NCBI RefSeq assembly: GCF_003937915.1
Contig: NZ_RHUM01000017.1
Span: 1 to 64,000 of the forward strand
From: Erwinia sp. 198
GTDB lineage: Bacteria > Pseudomonadota > Gammaproteobacteria > Enterobacterales > Enterobacteriaceae
Direction: 5' to 3'
Length of the DNA stretch: 64,000 nucleotides
Below the pieces are notes generated by a model. It did no database searches, was not told where the DNA came from, and worked only from the letters and a program-made list of their open reading frames with translations. The first letter of the stretch is position 1. The number at the start of each line of letters is the position of its first letter. A program made the position numbers and the translations under genes. Shown one piece after another: positions 10,500 to 19,797 of the stretch.

Positions 10500-10994
10500 G
10501 ACTATCCCGCCCGTCAAATATGTAACAAAATGTGTATTACGTATTTTTTATGCGCACATTATGCACCTGCCGGGCAAAAGCTCAAGAAAAAAAAGAGAGA
10601 AACTTACAAAAAGCTTACATTAATAAGTGAGCGGAATTAATGAAATCAGTTAAGCGTCCCACTAATAGAAGGAGATTTCAGGGAAATTAAGACACGATTA
10701 TTAAAAGGTTTAAAGGGGGAAATGAATCGGTTATTTATAATTTTTTCATTAAAAATCAAACAAAAAACAAGAAACCCTCGTATTATTTGATTTAAAAGCC
10801 CCGGACATAATGGATGGTTACAACCGCATTTCTGGCAATGATCGGAGGCTGGTATTTATGTAACGCCCCTCAACCACATAAATTTAGCTTAAGTCATGCA
10901 GTTGATAATGAATTGCCTTAACCAACCGTTATAACAAGGTCAATGTCTCTGCAGATCAATTCGGAAAGCACCTGGTATTTTTGTATAAGAATAC
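10500..10994. other. AT-rich upstream region of the two-partner secretion operon
   Basis: About 500 bp without a convincing gene, visibly AT-richer than its neighbours. It must contain the promoter of the cdiBA-type operon, but I cannot pick a reliable -35/-10 pair. One 35-codon plus-strand ORF (10814-10921) lacks a Shine-Dalgarno sequence and is not called. Confidence 0.6.
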
Positions 10995-11213
10995 GGTTGA
11001 GCGCTTGCAGGAGAGTCTTATAAAGGACGTTGCGGGTGAGCAAATTCAGGCATCGTGATAAAGGGCGCTACGGGTGAGCAAATTCAGGCATCTTGATAAA
11101 GGGCGCTGCGGGTGAGCAAATTCAGGCATCGTGATAAAGGGCGCTACGGGTGAGCAAATATGAGCACACTGCTAAAGGGCGCTGCAGATAAGCAAATTCC
11201 GGTATCCTGCCCA
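10995..11213. repeat. 38-bp tandem repeat array, about six copies
   Basis: The block GGGTGAGCAAATTCAGG occurs at 11034, 11072 and 11110, with degraded forms at 10995 (GGTTGAGC), 11148 (GGGTGAGCAAATATGAG) and 11186 (AGATAAGCAAATTCCGG). Spacing is 38 bp (39 for the first). Each unit also carries GATAAAGGGCGCT. The central copies are almost identical and the outer ones degraded. The array lies between the ycfJ terminator and the promoter region of the two-partner secretion operon. Confidence 0.9.
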
Positions 11214-11239
11214 AAAAAACCCCCTCCGTTAAGAGGGGG
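11213..11239 (-). terminator. Intrinsic terminator of ycfJ
   Basis: On the minus strand a GC stem CCCCCTC/GAGGGGG (11220-11226 with 11233-11239, six-base loop) is followed directly by a run of seven T. It lies 33 bp after the ycfJ stop. Confidence 0.85.
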
Positions 11240-11272
11240 CCGAGCGTCATACTTTAGCAGAGGCCGGGCAAC

Positions 11273-11818
11273 TTACGCCTGGTTCTGGCTGTTCAGGATC
11301 AGCTGACCGTTGCTGTTTAAAGGGATGCGTGTCCCCGGGTCGTTATCCATACGGATTTTGCCCTGCTGGTCGCCAATTTTATAGGTGACGTCATAGCCCA
11401 GCGTTTTTTCCTGCTTATCATAAACGGTTTTGCAGCGCTGTTCGGTGGTCGTGTAGGTATCGCGATCCTGCAGGGCGCCCTGCACCTGATTACCGCCGTA
11501 TCCGCCTGCCAGCGCGCCCGCTACGGTGGCCACGTCGCGTCCGCGCCCGCCGCCAAACTGATGGCCCAGCACACCGCCCGCCACCGCACCCAGCACGGAA
11601 CCGGCGATACGGTTCTCATCCTGCACGGCACGACGGTGAGTCAGCGTAACGTTACGGCACTCCTGACGCGGATTTTTCGTCGTCTCTTTAATTGGCGTGG
11701 CGGAGAGCACCTGAGCAAACTGCGGCTCACGCTCGAATACATTCATGCCTGCCACAGCGGCAACACCCAGCGCGGCCGCTACGCCAATTCCGATACCTGC
11801 CAACATTGATTTATTCAC
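11273..11818 (-). CDS. ycfJ: Glycine-zipper 2TM domain protein YcfJ
   Basis: The 181-residue product closely matches E. coli YcfJ along its length, including MNKSMLAGIGIGVAAALGVA at the N-terminus and the C-terminal TYKIGDQQGKIRMD. The N-terminal hydrophobic segment anchors or exports it. A glycine-zipper stretch at about residues 72-110 (GSVLGAVAGGVLGHQFGGG) is typical of the Rick_17kDa/2TM_2 envelope proteins. The molecular role is not established; the family is envelope- and stress-associated. It sits downstream of ndh on the same strand, as in E. coli, and has its own strong terminator. In E. coli the next genes are comR/bhsA; here they are replaced by the repeat array and the two-partner secretion locus. 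Confidence 0.93.
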   Translation of the reverse strand: MNKSMLAGIGIGVAAALGVAAVAGMNVFEREPQFAQVLSATPIKETTKNPRQECRNVTLTHRRAVQDENRIAGSVLGAVAGGVLGHQFGGGRGRDVATVAGALAGGYGGNQVQGALQDRDTYTTTEQRCKTVYDKQEKTLGYDVTYKIGDQQGKIRMDNDPGTRIPLNSNGQLILNSQNQA

Positions 11819-12073
11819 AGGGCTGTCTCCTGAAACGGTTATTACGCATCGTCGCCAGCCACAGAGTCCGGGCCATACGCGACGCGCTTTGTCCGGTAAA
11901 GTGTGCTTATCAGGACCAGTTATGACAATAAGAATTCAGGACGAAATAAACGTTTAAAGTCAAATGCAAAAGCTTTTAAGAGAGTTCTTAGGAGGGATGC
12001 GCCAGAAGAAGGGCTTATAAAGACGGTATCGTTATAAGCCCCATTACTATAGATCGGGCGGTCCTGATTTTAC

Positions 12074-13378
12074 TTAGTGCAGCTTAAGGCGCGGGCGGAT
12101 AACCCGGTTAATACTGCCCACCAGCATCATCAGTCCGGTTTTAAAGTAGCCGTGCAGCGCCACCTGGTGCATACGATAAAGCGAAATATAGACAAAGCGC
12201 GCAATGCGTCCTTCAACCATCATGGAACCGCGCATCAGGTTGCCCATCAGGCTGCCGACCGTGCTGAAACGCGAGAGCGAAACCAGCGAGCCGTGATCCT
12301 TATAAACATAGGCTTTCTGCTCGCGTCCTTTCATCTGCGCCAGAATGTTATCCAGCACGCGCGACGCCATCTGATGCGCTGACTGCGCGCGAGGAGGCAC
12401 AAAGCCACCGGACGGCAGCGCACACGAAGCGCAGTCGCCAATCGCGTAGATATCCGGATCTCGGGTCGTTTGCAGCGTTGGCTGTACCACCAGCTGGTTA
12501 ATACGGTTGGTTTCCAGCCCGCCAATTTCTTTCATAAAGTCCGGCGCTTTGATACCCGCCGCCCAGACCATCAGATCGGCATTGATAAACTCGCCCGATT
12601 TGGTATGCAGGCCATTTTCATCGGCGCTGGTCACCATCGTCTGCGTCAGCACGCGTACGCCCAGCTTAGTCAGCTCCTGATGCGCAGCGGTGGAAATGCG
12701 CGGCGGCAGCGCAGGCAGAATACGCTCGCCCGCCTCTACCAGCGTGACGTTCAGCGCGCTGTTGTTGAGACCTTTATAGCCATAGCTGTGCAGCTGTTTC
12801 ACCGCGTTATGCAGCTCGGCGGAAAGCTCAACGCCGGTCGCACCACCGCCGACGATAGCGATATTCACCTGCTCCTGGCGCCCTTCGCTGGCGGAAAATT
12901 TCAGGAACAGGTTCAGCATCTCATTATGGAAACGGCGCGCCTGGTGCGGGTTATCCAGAAAAATGCAGTGATCCTTAACGCCCGGCGTGCCGAAGTCGTT
13001 GGAGGTACTGCCCAGCGCCATGACCAGCGTGTCGTACGCCACTTCGCGTTCCGGTACCAGCAGCTCGCCCTGCTCGTTGCGGATTTCCGCCAGCTGTAAT
13101 TTTTTGTTATCCCGATCGATTTCGGTCAGCGTACCAAGCTGGAACTGGAAGTGGTGATTGCGGGCGTGGGCCAGATAGCTCAGCGCGTCAATCCCTTCAT
13201 CCAGCGATCCGGTCGCGACTTCGTGCAGCAGCGGCTTCCAGAGATGGCTGTGATTACGATCCACCAGGGTTATTTCCGCCTTTTTTTTCCGTCCCAGTTT
13301 CTGACCAAGCTGCGTCGCCAGCTCAAGCCCGCCGGCTCCTCCGCCGACAATAACAATCTTCTTCATTGGTGTAGTCAA
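12074..13378 (-). CDS. ndh: NADH:quinone oxidoreductase type II
   Basis: Non-proton-pumping NADH dehydrogenase of the inner-membrane inner face, passing electrons from NADH through FAD to quinone. The 434-residue product aligns end to end with E. coli Ndh. The FAD Rossmann motif GGGAGG is near residue 12, a second dinucleotide motif [11 protein letters not shown] near 175, and the FAD-contact IYAIGDCA follows; the C-terminal [14 protein letters not shown] region is the membrane-binding part. The start is a TTG at 13378, preceded by AAGGGGG. The N-terminus MTTPxKK matches E. coli, so the TTG is preferred to the ATG at 13366. An FNR-like site lies upstream, consistent with the known anaerobic repression of ndh. 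Confidence 0.97.
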   Translation of the reverse strand: MTTPMKKIVIVGGGAGGLELATQLGQKLGRKKKAEITLVDRNHSHLWKPLLHEVATGSLDEGIDALSYLAHARNHHFQFQLGTLTEIDRDNKKLQLAEIRNEQGELLVPEREVAYDTLVMALGSTSNDFGTPGVKDHCIFLDNPHQARRFHNEMLNLFLKFSASEGRQEQVNIAIVGGGATGVELSAELHNAVKQLHSYGYKGLNNSALNVTLVEAGERILPALPPRISTAAHQELTKLGVRVLTQTMVTSADENGLHTKSGEFINADLMVWAAGIKAPDFMKEIGGLETNRINQLVVQPTLQTTRDPDIYAIGDCASCALPSGGFVPPRAQSAHQMASRVLDNILAQMKGREQKAYVYKDHGSLVSLSRFSTVGSLMGNLMRGSMMVEGRIARFVYISLYRMHQVALHGYFKTGLMMLVGSINRVIRPRLKLH

Positions 13379-13919
13379 ACGACCCCCTTAAATTGTGAAC
13401 CAGTCGTTAATTAAAGGTTAAATAATATCCTTAATTAACATAGGGTTGGCGATTTATTCGCTATCTGCAGGCAGAATAGCACGCGGGAAATCGGCCGTCC
13501 TGTAAAAATTGATACAGGTCAATTTTTTTCAACCATTTCTTATTAGCACGCTGTTTTTGCTAAATAATTTTCAGCGTTTCAGACAGGATAAAGCCTGTCT
13601 GTAAGGCGTTTATCTCGCTACGTTAGCTCTCTTTTATTCCTGATTATGTTACTTAGAGGGAATATTTTGTAGGCTACTCTCCAGCTCCGGTGAATTAACC
13701 AGGACAATCTTTATTTCCAGTTTATTTTATTACCCTGTAAATTGCCGGGCCAGTATTATTTAGATGTATATCGAAAATAACCAAATCAGGCTCCAATAAT
13801 ATCACCCGGTGTATTTAATGAGGATAGGACTATAAAATTTTAGCGGGCTTAGTTATTAAGATCCTCTTAAGATATTCTGGCTATCCTGCCGAATAAGGAA
13901 AAGGGAAAAAGGAAAAGGA
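13379..13919. other. Divergent intergenic region between ndh and the carbonic anhydrase gene
   Basis: 540 bp of AT-rich sequence containing the promoters of both divergent genes and one FNR-like site. I see no ORF worth calling and no RNA gene I can name. Confidence 0.6.
13509..13522. promoter_or_regulatory. Putative FNR binding site upstream of ndh
   Basis: TTGATACAGGTCAA matches the FNR consensus TTGAT-N4-ATCAA with one mismatch. It lies about 130 bp before the ndh start, and ndh is a classic FNR-repressed gene in E. coli. Confidence 0.55.
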
Positions 13920-14522
13920 ATGAAAACACTGAACAGACTGTTGGCAAGAAACCGCAGCTGGGCGCAGCAGCAAAAAAACCGCGATCCGGATTACTTTTTA
14001 AATCTGGTGTCCGCCCAGCAGCCACAAGCGCTATGGATAGGCTGTTCGGACAGTCGGGTGCCTGCCGAAGTACTAACTAATGCCCATCCCGGCGAGCTTT
14101 TTGTTCACCGCAATATCGCCAACATGGTGCTGGAAGAGGATGAAAGCCTGATGAGCGTGTTGCAATACGCGCTCGGACACTTGCAAATTAACACCGTTAT
14201 TTTGTGCGGCCATTACGGCTGCGGCGGCATCAGGGCCGCGCTGGAATTACAGCAGATCGACGCGCCGCTTTCTCCCGATCCGTTAACCCGGCATCTGCAA
14301 AGATTGTACGACTCGCTTAACGACTGGATGGCTATTTTCCAGCCCGAAAAGCAAATAGCCACAACGGAGAAAGAAAAGCTAACCGAATATCATCTTATGG
14401 CTCAGGCAGCGAATTTAATTAATGCCTGGCCGGTTAAAAAGGCAATTAAAGCGGGAAAAGAGATTGCTATTTACGGCTGCATATATGAACTGCACAGCGG
14501 CTATTTAAAAAAACTGGTTTAA
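13920..14522 (+). CDS. Beta-class carbonic anhydrase
   Basis: Zinc enzyme interconverting CO2 and bicarbonate in the cytoplasm. At 200 residues it carries the complete beta-class metal site: C42, D44 and R46 in GCSDSR, then H98 and C101 in CGHYGCGG, in the same spacing as E. coli Can. The ATG at 13920 follows a purine-rich GGAAAAGGA. Only 11 bp separate it from the SulP transporter gene downstream, so the two are almost certainly one transcript, suggesting coupled bicarbonate handling. This pair is absent between ndh and ycfP in E. coli K-12, and the anhydrase gene looks AT-richer than its neighbours. I leave the symbol empty because it is a second-copy type, not the housekeeping can locus. 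Confidence 0.93.
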   Translation: MKTLNRLLARNRSWAQQQKNRDPDYFLNLVSAQQPQALWIGCSDSRVPAEVLTNAHPGELFVHRNIANMVLEEDESLMSVLQYALGHLQINTVILCGHYGCGGIRAALELQQIDAPLSPDPLTRHLQRLYDSLNDWMAIFQPEKQIATTEKEKLTEYHLMAQAANLINAWPVKKAIKAGKEIAIYGCIYELHSGYLKKLV

Positions 14523-14533
14523 AGGATGCTGAT

Positions 14534-15985
14534 ATGAACGGTAATTTTCGTAACGATATTCTGGCAGGCACGGTGGTATTTCTGGTGGCGCTGCCGCTCA
14601 GTCTGGGGATCGCGCAGGCCTGCGGCTTACCGCCTTTTGTCGGGTTATTGACCGGTGTAATCGGCGGGCTGGCGGTCACGCTGCTCAGCCCTTCCCGCTT
14701 TGCCGTCAGCGGCCCGGCAGCAGGTCTGGTGACGATCGTTGTTGCCGCGATGGACAGTCTGGGCAGCTTTCCTCTGCTGCTCACGGCGCTGGTACTGGCG
14801 GGCGTCCTGCAAATTATCGCCGGTTTTTTACGCCTTGGACGCTGGATAAGTTTGATCCCCGGCTCGGTGATCCAGGGCATGATGGCCGCTATCGGTCTGC
14901 TGCTTATTCGCCAGCAAACGCCCGCCGCGCTGGATGCCGAAGGGGAAACGCTGACCAAACTTTTTTCTCCTCTGTCCGTTTTCGTCGCGCTGGGCGCGCT
15001 GCTGATCCTGTTTGTATGGCAAAAGCTCCGCTTAAGGCACCGTTTTTTTGGCCTGGTGCCTGGCGAGCTGGTGGCGGTGCTCTGGGGCGGCCTGGCACTG
15101 CTGGTTAGCGAGCGGCTGATGCCAAAGGCGGCGGCCACGCTGGATCGCCTGAGCCTGCCTCAGGTGGATTCGCTCAGCTCGCTGGCGCAGCAGTTCAGCC
15201 ATCCTGACTTTTCCCATGCCTGGGATAATCCCACCGTTTATCTCACGGCCCTGACGCTGGCATTGGTCGCCAGCCTGGAAACGCTGCTCAGCCAGCAGGC
15301 GTTAAAAAAGCTGATCGACCAGCAGCCGCCACCTTCGCCGGACAGAGAGTTGCTGGCCCAGGGCGCAGGCAATATGCTGAGCGGATTTTTAGGCGGCATC
15401 CCGGTAACGGCGGTGATTGTACGCAGCTCGGTCAACGTCAATGCTGGCGCGCGCGGCAAGCTGTCGATTCTGCTGCACGGCGTACTCTTGCTTTGCTGTG
15501 GGCTCTTTTTTGAAACGCTGCTCAACCGGATCCCGCTGGCAAGCCTGGCCGCCATCCTGATTTATACCGGCTACAAGCTGGCCGCGCCGTCGCTCTTTAT
15601 CAGCCTGTGGCGTCAGGGCCTCGTGCAGTTTGTGCCTTTTCTGGCGACGGTAGCCGGTATTATTTTTATCGGTATGCTGCCCGGCCTGCTGGCGGGTGTG
15701 TTGATACAGCTGCTGTGCAGCTCTGTCGCCAGCCATCAAAGCGCTATTCAGCTCAGTCGCTATAACGATCATTTTGTGATCCGTTTTAATCAAAACCTGA
15801 TTTTCTTACACAACGCCCGGCTACGGCAGCTGCTGGATAAAATTCCGGATAACAGCGTGGTGATCGTTGAACATGATAGCGCCGCGTATCTGGACAGGGA
15901 TATCAAGGCGACGCTGGCAGAGTTCGGCCAGAGCGCCGCAACGCGCAATATTATGCTGGAGCGATGGCCGGCGATGGAGAAATAG
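14534..15985 (+). CDS. SulP-family anion (probable bicarbonate) transporter
   Basis: A 483-residue inner-membrane protein with SulP-type helices from the start (FLVALPLSLGIAQACGLPP, then a GLxxGVIGGL segment, SGPAAGLVTIV and PGSVIQGMMAAIGLLLI). The C-terminal 80-90 residues after the last helix resemble a short STAS domain (VVIVEHDSAAYLDRDI). SulP proteins move sulfate, bicarbonate or dicarboxylates. The 11-bp spacing to a carbonic anhydrase suggests bicarbonate as the substrate here, which is an inference. The protein is shorter than DauA-type SulP proteins (about 550 residues), mostly because of the small STAS part. Confidence 0.85.
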   Translation: MNGNFRNDILAGTVVFLVALPLSLGIAQACGLPPFVGLLTGVIGGLAVTLLSPSRFAVSGPAAGLVTIVVAAMDSLGSFPLLLTALVLAGVLQIIAGFLRLGRWISLIPGSVIQGMMAAIGLLLIRQQTPAALDAEGETLTKLFSPLSVFVALGALLILFVWQKLRLRHRFFGLVPGELVAVLWGGLALLVSERLMPKAAATLDRLSLPQVDSLSSLAQQFSHPDFSHAWDNPTVYLTALTLALVASLETLLSQQALKKLIDQQPPPSPDRELLAQGAGNMLSGFLGGIPVTAVIVRSSVNVNAGARGKLSILLHGVLLLCCGLFFETLLNRIPLASLAAILIYTGYKLAAPSLFISLWRQGLVQFVPFLATVAGIIFIGMLPGLLAGVLIQLLCSSVASHQSAIQLSRYNDHFVIRFNQNLIFLHNARLRQLLDKIPDNSVVIVEHDSAAYLDRDIKATLAEFGQSAATRNIMLERWPAMEK

Positions 15986-15999
15986 TGAAAGCCTGTGCT

Positions 16000-16020
16000 G
16001 CCCGCCGGGATAAGGCGGGC
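16000..16020. terminator. GC hairpin between convergent SulP and ycfP genes
   Basis: Perfect stem GCCCGCC/GGCGGGC with a seven-base loop, 14 bp after the SulP stop and 12 bp from the ycfP stop. No T-run follows on either strand, so it may be a weak or factor-assisted terminator. Confidence 0.45.
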
Positions 16021-16032
16021 GAGCATTTGCGG

Positions 16033-16575
16033 TTATCCCAGCGTTTTAAATGCTTTGATCCGCTGCAGGTGCGAGGAGATGTTTTTGAATTTATGCGGCT
16101 GATGATCGTCCCAGACGACTTCATAATAATCGCCCAACGTTAGCGCGCTGCGCTGGCTATCCAGCGCCTCGTCGCGTCGGGAGAGGATAACCAGGCAGCG
16201 GTCGCGATTTTTTTCCCGGAAGTTGCTCACGCACTTGGTGGCGATATCTACATACTCTTCGGGCCGGTCTATTTTGCCCGGCATATTCTCTTCCGGCCAC
16301 AGGTTGGGATTGAACATCACCTGACGGATATCATTCAGGAAGCCGATACGCTCGGCCCAATAACCGCCCAGCCCTACGCCGCAAATCAGCACGCGTTCAT
16401 CGTCGCTGCTGCGCAGAAGCTTGTGGGTTTCATTCAGCAAATACTGCATATCATGCTTAGGATGCAGCGTGCTGTAGCTCAGCAGCCGTACATCGGGATC
16501 GATAAACTGCAGCTGCAGCACCTTTTCATGATTGCCGGGACTGGTTGAATCGAAACCGTGCAGATAGATGATCAT
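16033..16575 (-). CDS. ycfP: UPF0227 alpha/beta-hydrolase-fold protein YcfP
   Basis: The 180-residue product is near-identical in length and motif order to E. coli Ycf[20 protein letters not shown] at the N-terminus, [15 protein letters not shown] in the middle and [20 protein letters not shown] at the end. The fold is alpha/beta-hydrolase, but the nucleophile elbow reads G-V-G-L-G-G, lacking the usual serine, as in the E. coli protein, so it may not be a conventional esterase. It lies 24 bp downstream of nagZ on the same strand, the first part of the conserved ycfP-nagZ-thiK-lpoB-ycfL-hinT run. Confidence 0.95.
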   Translation of the reverse strand: MIIYLHGFDSTSPGNHEKVLQLQFIDPDVRLLSYSTLHPKHDMQYLLNETHKLLRSSDDERVLICGVGLGGYWAERIGFLNDIRQVMFNPNLWPEENMPGKIDRPEEYVDIATKCVSNFREKNRDRCLVILSRRDEALDSQRSALTLGDYYEVVWDDHQPHKFKNISSHLQRIKAFKTLG

Positions 16576-16599
16576 CGCCCTTCTCCTGTGGTATATGCG

Positions 16600-17619
16600 T
16601 CAGCCTTGCTGCTCCAGCCAGCGCGTTTGCAGCTTGCTTAACGCCTGGCTGCTCGCTTTCCAGCGCGGCGAAGCCAGCAGCTGCTGGCGGGTAAACGTGC
16701 CACGATGGTACAGCTGCGTAGCGCGTTCGGCATTGATCGGCGACAGATTATCCAGCACGCTGATGGCGCCGTGACGGTTGTTGCAGACCAGGATCATATC
16801 GCAGCCGGCGTCCAGCGAAGCCTGACCGCGCTCGGCATAGCTGCCCATAATCGCCGCGCCTTCCATCGACAGATCGTCGGAAAAAATCACGCCGTCAAAA
16901 CCCAGCTCTTTGCGCAACACTTTTTTCAGCCAGTGTGAGGAACCGCTGGCCGGATGCGGGTCTACCTGAGTATAGATAACGTGCGCAGGCATCACCGCAT
17001 CCAGTCTGTTTTCGTCAATCAGCTGCTTAAAGATCTGCATATCGTGCTGACGAATAATCGCTTCGGAACGATCGTCGTGCGGCGTTTCTTTGTGCGAGTC
17101 CGCGCTTACCGCGCCGTGACCGGGAAAATGCTTGCCGGTGGTTTTCATCCCCGCTTCATGCATACCATCAATAAAACGGCGCGCCATTGCCAGCGCCACG
17201 GCAGGATCGTCATGGAAACTGCGTTCGCCGATTGCCGCGCTGCCGTGTCCTATATCCAGTACGGGCGCGAAGCTGATATCAATATCCATAGCGATCGTTT
17301 CGGCAGCCATCAGCCAGCCTGCTTCCTGCGCCAGCCTTGCCGCTTCGGCTTCGCTGTTCAGCGCTGCAAAAGATTGCATCGCAGGCAGGCGCGTAAAGCC
17401 TTCGCGGAAGCGCTGCACACGCCCGCCTTCCTGATCGACCGCGATCGCCAGGCGGTGACGCGAGGCCGCACGGATCTGCCTGATCAGCTCCTGAAGCTGC
17501 TCAGGATCGTGATAGTTGCGGGTAAACAGGATTAGCCCACCCACCAGCGGATGCTGTAAAATTTCCCGCTCTTCCGCGTCCAGCTCGTAACCGAGCACAT
17601 CTAACATTACCGGTCCCAC
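16600..17619 (-). CDS. nagZ: Beta-N-acetylhexosaminidase (muropeptide recycling)
   Basis: Family GH3 cytoplasmic enzyme that removes GlcNAc from anhydro-muropeptides imported during peptidoglycan recycling, so it also shapes AmpC-inducing signals. The 339 residues include the signature [18 protein letters not shown], with the catalytic-loop His, and the nucleophile region [16 protein letters not shown]. The start is a GTG at 17619; MGPVMLDV matches E. coli NagZ exactly, so the GTG is retained. It lies 10 bp after thiK. Confidence 0.97.
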   Translation of the reverse strand: MGPVMLDVLGYELDAEEREILQHPLVGGLILFTRNYHDPEQLQELIRQIRAASRHRLAIAVDQEGGRVQRFREGFTRLPAMQSFAALNSEAEAARLAQEAGWLMAAETIAMDIDISFAPVLDIGHGSAAIGERSFHDDPAVALAMARRFIDGMHEAGMKTTGKHFPGHGAVSADSHKETPHDDRSEAIIRQHDMQIFKQLIDENRLDAVMPAHVIYTQVDPHPASGSSHWLKKVLRKELGFDGVIFSDDLSMEGAAIMGSYAERGQASLDAGCDMILVCNNRHGAISVLDNLSPINAERATQLYHRGTFTRQQLLASPRWKASSQALSKLQTRWLEQQG

Positions 17620-17629
17620 AGATTACCTC

Positions 17630-18472
17630 TTATGATCGAACTCGCTGCCAGGCCTGTGCCGCCAGCGTATAAAACGTCTGTTCACCGCTCTGCTGCCAGC
17701 GCAGCTCGTACCAGCTTGCCGCCAGCAGCGTCAGCCAGGGTTGCCAGCGCGCCATCTGCTGCCGTAGCCTTGCCGCATCCAGCCGTTGCAGCGCGGCATA
17801 GCGCTCGGTTAGCGCCAGCTGCTGCTCAGCATCCAGCGCGTTTCCCGCAACCAGCGCGGCCAGCTCCAGCGCGATATCGCCATCGCTGGCGTACTCCCAG
17901 TCAATCAGCCGCAGGCTATTTTGCTGACGGATCAGGTTGCCCGGATGCACATCCATATGCAGCAGCGCCCGCCGCAGCGGTTTTGGCTCGCCGCGCCGCT
18001 GTAGCCGCTGCAATGCCCGCAGCCAGCCGCAGTGCCGCCGTGCAGGCCGGCTGAGCTGCCAGTAGCGCTCCAGCAGCTTTTGCAGCTGCAAAGGATAGCC
18101 GCTGAGCGGCTGTTGGTGCAGCCTTGCCAGCTCGCTGACAACCGCGTCCAGCGCGCCGGGAAAGGCCTCCTCGCTCAGCGCCTCGCCCGGCTGCCAGCCC
18201 AGCAGCAGCCAGTTATCACCATAGCCGCAGGCGGCAGGCGCAAGCTCGCAGCCGGAAAGCTTACGTAAAATACGATACTCACGCTGGCGATCCACGCCCG
18301 GCACGGGATTATCCTGTCGTTGATGGCGGGCCAGCAGCGTCGCTGTTTCCAGTTCCACCTTTGCCGTCAGCCCCGTCAGGCCGTGCAGCGGAAAAAAAGA
18401 ACCGGCGGATCGCTCCGCCGGAAATCGTTGTTTAATCAGCCTGCTCAGTACGGGATCAATGCTGTACGACAC
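17630..18472 (-). CDS. thiK: Thiamine kinase
   Basis: Phosphorylates thiamine in the salvage pathway; APH/choline-kinase fold. The 280-residue product carries the Brenner-type catalytic loop LLHMDVHPGNLIR and the metal-binding LIDWEYASDGDIALELA, both as in E. coli ThiK. The N-terminal 60 residues are diverged. The start is a GTG at 18472 overlapping the last 17 bp of lpoB, which suggests translational coupling; in-frame ATGs further in would remove the nucleotide-binding N-lobe. Confidence 0.93.
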   Translation of the reverse strand: MSYSIDPVLSRLIKQRFPAERSAGSFFPLHGLTGLTAKVELETATLLARHQRQDNPVPGVDRQREYRILRKLSGCELAPAACGYGDNWLLLGWQPGEALSEEAFPGALDAVVSELARLHQQPLSGYPLQLQKLLERYWQLSRPARRHCGWLRALQRLQRRGEPKPLRRALLHMDVHPGNLIRQQNSLRLIDWEYASDGDIALELAALVAGNALDAEQQLALTERYAALQRLDAARLRQQMARWQPWLTLLAASWYELRWQQSGEQTFYTLAAQAWQRVRS

Positions 18473-19052
18473 CGTTACCCGACCAGATGATTTCGCCGGT
18501 CTGCACCAGCATCAGCTGCATTTGCAGCTCCGGCGATTTTACGTCGCCCTTCGCGTTGGTATAGAGCACATACTGCGCGCCGACGTAGCGAGCCAGGCCG
18601 ACGGCTTTGCTGCGCGAGCTCAGGCTGTCTTCGGCTGACAGTCCCAGCGTCTGTTTAGCGGTGGCAAGCTGTTCAGGCGTCACCAGCCTGAACCGGGTGT
18701 TATTTTGCAGTGCGCTTTGCAGCGAAGCGGTGGCTTTGGCGCGTTGCAGGCTGCCGTTGGTGCTGTTTTTCACGCCGTCGATCAGCAACACGCTGCCGGG
18801 CGTGACGCCGTCCGCTTTCAGCATTTGCGCCACCAGCGGCGTCACGCTGGCATCCCAGTTAATCGACTGCATTTTAGGCGGCTGCGGCACCGTTTCCGGC
18901 GGCGGCGGCTGTGTCGGCACGGGCTGCGGCTGCTCGGGAACCGGCTGCACCGGCTCGACGGGCGCAGGCTGTTGCTGTTGCTGAACCACACAGCCGCTAA
19001 GAATAAGCGCCAGCAACATGACGCCCGAGAGTTTAGCTATCTTCCTTTCCAC
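18456..19052 (-). CDS. lpoB: Penicillin-binding protein activator LpoB
   Basis: Outer-membrane lipoprotein that reaches through the periplasm to stimulate PBP1b. The 198 residues begin with a lipoprotein signal ending LILSGC (lipidated Cys about 21), followed by a Gln/Pro-rich linker (PVQPVPEQPQPVPTQPPPPE) typical of LpoB and a C-terminal TolB-N-like globular domain (SVLLIDGVKNSTNGSLQ to IIWSGNGVVQH). Gene order ycfL-lpoB-thiK-nagZ is the E. coli order. The 3' end overlaps the thiK start. Confidence 0.96.
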   Translation of the reverse strand: MERKIAKLSGVMLLALILSGCVVQQQQQPAPVEPVQPVPEQPQPVPTQPPPPETVPQPPKMQSINWDASVTPLVAQMLKADGVTPGSVLLIDGVKNSTNGSLQRAKATASLQSALQNNTRFRLVTPEQLATAKQTLGLSAEDSLSSRSKAVGLARYVGAQYVLYTNAKGDVKSPELQMQLMLVQTGEIIWSGNGVVQH

Positions 19053-19063
19053 GCAATAATCTC

Positions 19064-19432
19064 CTACAGATACAGGTAAAGGCGAACCTTATTGGCCGTC
19101 AGGTTACCCGTTTGCGACGATATTTCAACACTGCTATGCGGCGCGACCGTAATCTTGCGAGGCGCCTCGAAGGGCAGAATTTCCAGCCCTTTGTCGTCAT
19201 ACCAGTAAAAGCGATAGTAGAGCGTAACGGGTTTTTCCTGCTGGTTATAGAGCTGCGAAGAGCCTCGCTGCTGCCCTTCATGCTCCGAGATCGCCGGCTC
19301 GCCGGTAAGGATCCCCGCCGACAGTACCGATGATTCCATAACCAGCGACTGCGAAGTATCAATGGTCGTGCGATCGCTGGTGCAGCCGCTCAGCAACGCC
19401 AGCATGGCGCCCAGGACGATAATCCGCATCAT
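19064..19432 (-). CDS. ycfL: YcfL family lipoprotein
   Basis: A 122-residue predicted lipoprotein with signal MMRIIVLGAMLALLSGC and a beta-rich domain (YYRFYWYDDKGLEILPFEAP) characteristic of the DUF1425/YcfL family. Its function is not established. It lies 11 bp upstream of lpoB and 14 bp downstream of hinT, in one apparent operon, so it is probably exported with LpoB and may have an envelope role (inference). Confidence 0.93.
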   Translation of the reverse strand: MMRIIVLGAMLALLSGCTSDRTTIDTSQSLVMESSVLSAGILTGEPAISEHEGQQRGSSQLYNQQEKPVTLYYRFYWYDDKGLEILPFEAPRKITVAPHSSVEISSQTGNLTANKVRLYLYL

Positions 19433-19446
19433 ATGCCTCCGGCATG

Positions 19447-19797
19447 TTATTCAGCCAGCATCGGGCCCAGCGGACGACCGCCAACCAGATGCAAATGGAT
19501 ATGATAGACTTCCTGTCCGCCATGCTGATTGCAGTTCATGATCAGACGATAGCCGTCCTCGGCGATCCCTTCCTCTTTAGCGATTTTCGCGGCCACCACA
19601 ATCATCCGGCCCAGCGCGGCTTCATGCCCGGCCACCGCATCGTTGGCGGTAGGGATCAGGATATTCGGCACGACCAGAATGTGCGTCGGCGCTTTTGGCG
19701 AGATATCGCGAAAAGCCGTGACCAGCTCGTCCTGATAAACAATATCAGCCGGGATTTCGCGGCGGATAATTTTACTGAAAATCGTTTCTTCAGCCAT
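19447..19797 (-). CDS. hinT: HIT-family purine nucleoside phosphoramidase
   Basis: Cytoplasmic HIT-superfamily hydrolase acting on adenosine 5'-phosphoramidates. The 116-residue protein has the HIT motif HIHLHLVGG followed by the short C-terminal tail RPLGPMLAE typical of bacterial HinT. The N-terminus [20 protein letters not shown] matches E. coli. It is the first gene of the hinT-ycfL-lpoB-thiK-nagZ-ycfP cluster, whose promoter must lie in the sequence right of 19797. Confidence 0.97.
   Translation of the reverse strand: MAEETIFSKIIRREIPADIVYQDELVTAFRDISPKAPTHILVVPNILIPTANDAVAGHEAALGRMIVVAAKIAKEEGIAEDGYRLIMNCNQHGGQEVYHIHLHLVGGRPLGPMLAE

Noticed and set aside
10814-10921. 35-codon plus-strand ORF with a hydrophobic start
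   Set aside because: No Shine-Dalgarno sequence and no recognisable content; too short to support.
10995-11213. CRISPR array
   Set aside because: The 38-bp repeats are head to tail with no unique spacers and no cas genes nearby.
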